From NCBI GenBank assembly GCA_910587025.1, contig CAJUKR010000014.1:1-32736 (forward strand): a stretch of 32,736 nucleotides of DNA. The letters are read 5' to 3'. This stretch comes from an uncultured Christensenellaceae bacterium. GTDB taxonomy: Bacteria > Bacillota > Clostridia > Christensenellales > Pumilibacteraceae. The notes beneath the pieces are model-generated. The model was not told where the DNA came from and ran no database searches. It saw only the letters and a list, made by a program, of their open reading frames with translations. Below, one piece after another: positions 31,622-32,736 of the stretch (position 1 is the first letter of the stretch; the number at the start of each line of letters is the position of its first letter). Position numbers and translations under genes: made by a program.

Positions 31622-32305
31622 CAAGGTCTTGAGGAATTCTTTTTGTTCGGCGGTCAGTCGGTAAGAATCTCTGCACTTCGAGATCGCCTTATTGACAACC
31701 CACGGCGTCAGATACGGCTCGGACAGGAGTTCTATGCCTATATCGTAAAATTTCACGACGATCTCGCAAAGCAGCCACGCAACAGCCATGTCGATATAGT
31801 ATGCGCCGAGCGGTATTGCAGGCAATTCGCGGCGAACGGTCGCAAGTCCCTTTTCGTCGAGAAAGTTAGTGAACATAAGCATCACATAAGCCCGCACTTC
31901 GATCTCGCCGCCAGATCTCAGATATTCGAACTCGGACAGCAATCGGTCGCGATCGCGCGCCCACCCGAACTTTCCTATAATCTGATCGGGATGCGCCCAG
32001 CTGTCCATACGCGGAATAATCATTTTCAGAATGCGCACGTTTTCGTCGTAATCCTTTCCGAGTTGCCAACCGCACAGCAAAACCTCTTCGAAAGAATATG
32101 TTTCGCGAGAGAAAAAATCGTCGATAAATTCGGGATATTCGCACTTGATCCGTTTCGCGAGCGCACGAAGCGGAGGAGTCATCACGCCGTAAAGCGGCAG
32201 TTTCGTATTGACTACGCGTTCGTGCCTGGCGCGATACTTATCGTCGGAAGCGAACTTTTCGCTTGCAAGCCGTTTCAACTCGTCTGTAACATCTTGGTAT
32301 ACCAT
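31613..32305 (-). CDS. AlkD-like DNA alkylation repair protein
   Basis: A 230-residue all-helical (HEAT-like) protein of the AlkC/AlkD DNA glycosylase family, which removes N3- and N7-alkylated purines. Typical features are the N-terminal YGVMTPPLRALAKRI (39-53), helical repeats with tryptophan-rich elements (CGWQLGKDY, DSWAHPDQIIGKFG, AVAWLLCE), and the late WVVNKAISKCRDS. ATG 32303-32305 is chosen over a 40-codon longer frame, because homology begins here and because the promoter lies within the extra part. That promoter predicts a start site 1 nt before this ATG, with no Shine-Dalgarno sequence, so the mRNA is probably leaderless. Confidence 0.9.
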   Translation of the reverse strand: MVYQDVTDELKRLASEKFASDDKYRARHERVVNTKLPLYGVMTPPLRALAKRIKCEYPEFIDDFFSRETYSFEEVLLCGWQLGKDYDENVRILKMIIPRMDSWAHPDQIIGKFGWARDRDRLLSEFEYLRSGGEIEVRAYVMLMFTNFLDEKGLATVRRELPAIPLGAYYIDMAVAWLLCEIVVKFYDIGIELLSEPYLTPWVVNKAISKCRDSYRLTAEQKEFLKTLKK

Positions 32306-32312
32306 AACATCA

Positions 32313-32340
32313 ATTATACAAAAACTGCGGATTTTGTCAA
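32313..32340 (-). promoter_or_regulatory. Promoter of the alkD-like gene, leaderless configuration
   Basis: TTGACA (32335-32340) and TATAAT (32313-32318) on the minus strand with a 16-bp spacer. The predicted start near 32306 is one base before the ATG at 32305. Confidence 0.85.
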
Positions 32341-32440
32341 GCATTGCAAACAATTTGCCAAAAACAAGCAAATCACTTTGCCGCGCACTATAAAATGCGC
32401 GACCGCGTTCCTCCCGCCACTTCACAAAAAAAGATGTAAT

Positions 32441-32505
32441 TATTCCATATCATACACAAATAAAAGAGATGTAACAGATATGTAATATACAAGCGCCTTT
32501 TAACG
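32441..32505. repeat. Imperfect direct repeat, copy 1
   Basis: Aligns without gaps to 32603-32667 over most of its length, at about 70% identity by eye. Shared blocks include CCATATCAT (32445-32453) and GATATGTAA (32477-32485), both exactly 162 bp from their partners. Confidence 0.7.
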
Positions 32506-32602
32506 CAACACACAATAAATGCACTCAAGTGCGGAAGATAAGCAATCCACTGGATATTAGGAATTAAGACCCTTAGTCCGAATACACACTATTAGGTATA
32601 TA

Positions 32603-32667
32603 TTTTCCATATCATTCGCAAGGAAAAGAAATGCACCGGATATGTAAAACACCGGTACCTTCAATGC
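32603..32667. repeat. Imperfect direct repeat, copy 2
   Basis: Second copy of the element, with CCATATCAT at 32607-32615 and GATATGTAA at 32639-32647. Further copies may continue past the end of the window. Confidence 0.7.
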
Positions 32668-32736
32668 TATATACTATACCGGTCGTACAAATACAATAGC
32701 GATCGCGGGATAATATAGCAAGAAAAAAGGACAGAT

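Larger units (their letters stand above)
32341..32736. other. AT-rich stretch without a recognised gene
   Basis: No coding frame with a ribosome-binding site or recognisable product. Composition is AT-rich and unlike the genes on its left. It contains two imperfect copies of a 60-65 bp element with a 162-bp period, small hairpins (GCGCA/TGCGC at about 32383-32400; GCACTCAAGTGC near 32521-32532), and an inverted repeat ACCGGTA/TACCGGT late in the region. I see no tRNA or known RNA fold. Confidence 0.6.

Noticed and set aside
32341..32736. CRISPR array at the right end
   Set aside because: Only two degenerate repeats with a 162-bp period; no short identical repeats with regular spacers and no cas gene.

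Overview
The window looks like a piece of a Clostridia-type (Firmicutes) chromosome, probably an uncultured anaerobe of the gut Christensenellales kind. The evidence is gene content and order: decarboxylase-tmk-holB-ricT and dnaX-ybaB-recR are classic Firmicutes neighbourhoods, and there are clostridial ferredoxins, tandem DegV proteins and a UPF0237/UPF0210 pair. Base composition is mid-GC with many CG dinucleotides by eye (not computed). Genus or family placement is inference only. The first 47 bases are not genomic: they are an Illumina P5/TruSeq adapter left on the end of the assembly, and they run straight into a truncated ABC permease gene.

Almost everything is on the minus strand, so transcription runs from high to low coordinates. 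Only pyk and a small XRE regulator are on the plus strand. From left to right: an ABC ATPase-permease pair cut off by the contig end (48-1353); small membrane protein-dnaX-ybaB-recR, with a consensus promoter and a terminator (1408-4265); pepF-dnaB (4277-7574); dnaN-ACT-UPF0210 (7728-10566); sel1-MATE-MGMT (10636-13204); two tandem 2[4Fe-4S] ferredoxins plus a small lipoprotein (13235-14132); decarboxylase-tmk-holB-ricT (14189-17802); trkA-trkH-hydrolase-degV-degV-tsaD (17813-24655); divergent pyk (24681-26238). Four replisome proteins (DnaX, DnaB, DnaN and HolB) lie within 14 kb, so the core is a housekeeping replication, repair and nucleotide neighbourhood.

The right end (26.2-32.7 kb) is more accessory. 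A large lipoprotein and a MacB-like ATPase-permease fusion form an operon divergent from an XRE repressor-like gene. Between them lies a consensus promoter embedded in four copies of a TATCT-N4-AGATA operator. This is the most distinctive regulatory structure in the window. Beyond it are an AlkD-like DNA glycosylase gene and about 430 bp of AT-rich DNA without a gene, carrying an imperfect direct repeat with a 162-bp period.

A second recurring signal is that three genes (the small membrane protein, trkA and the alkD-like gene) have near-consensus promoters whose predicted start site falls 0-3 nt before the ATG, and no Shine-Dalgarno sequence. This suggests leaderless transcripts. No tRNA, rRNA, CRISPR array, insertion sequence or riboswitch was recognised.
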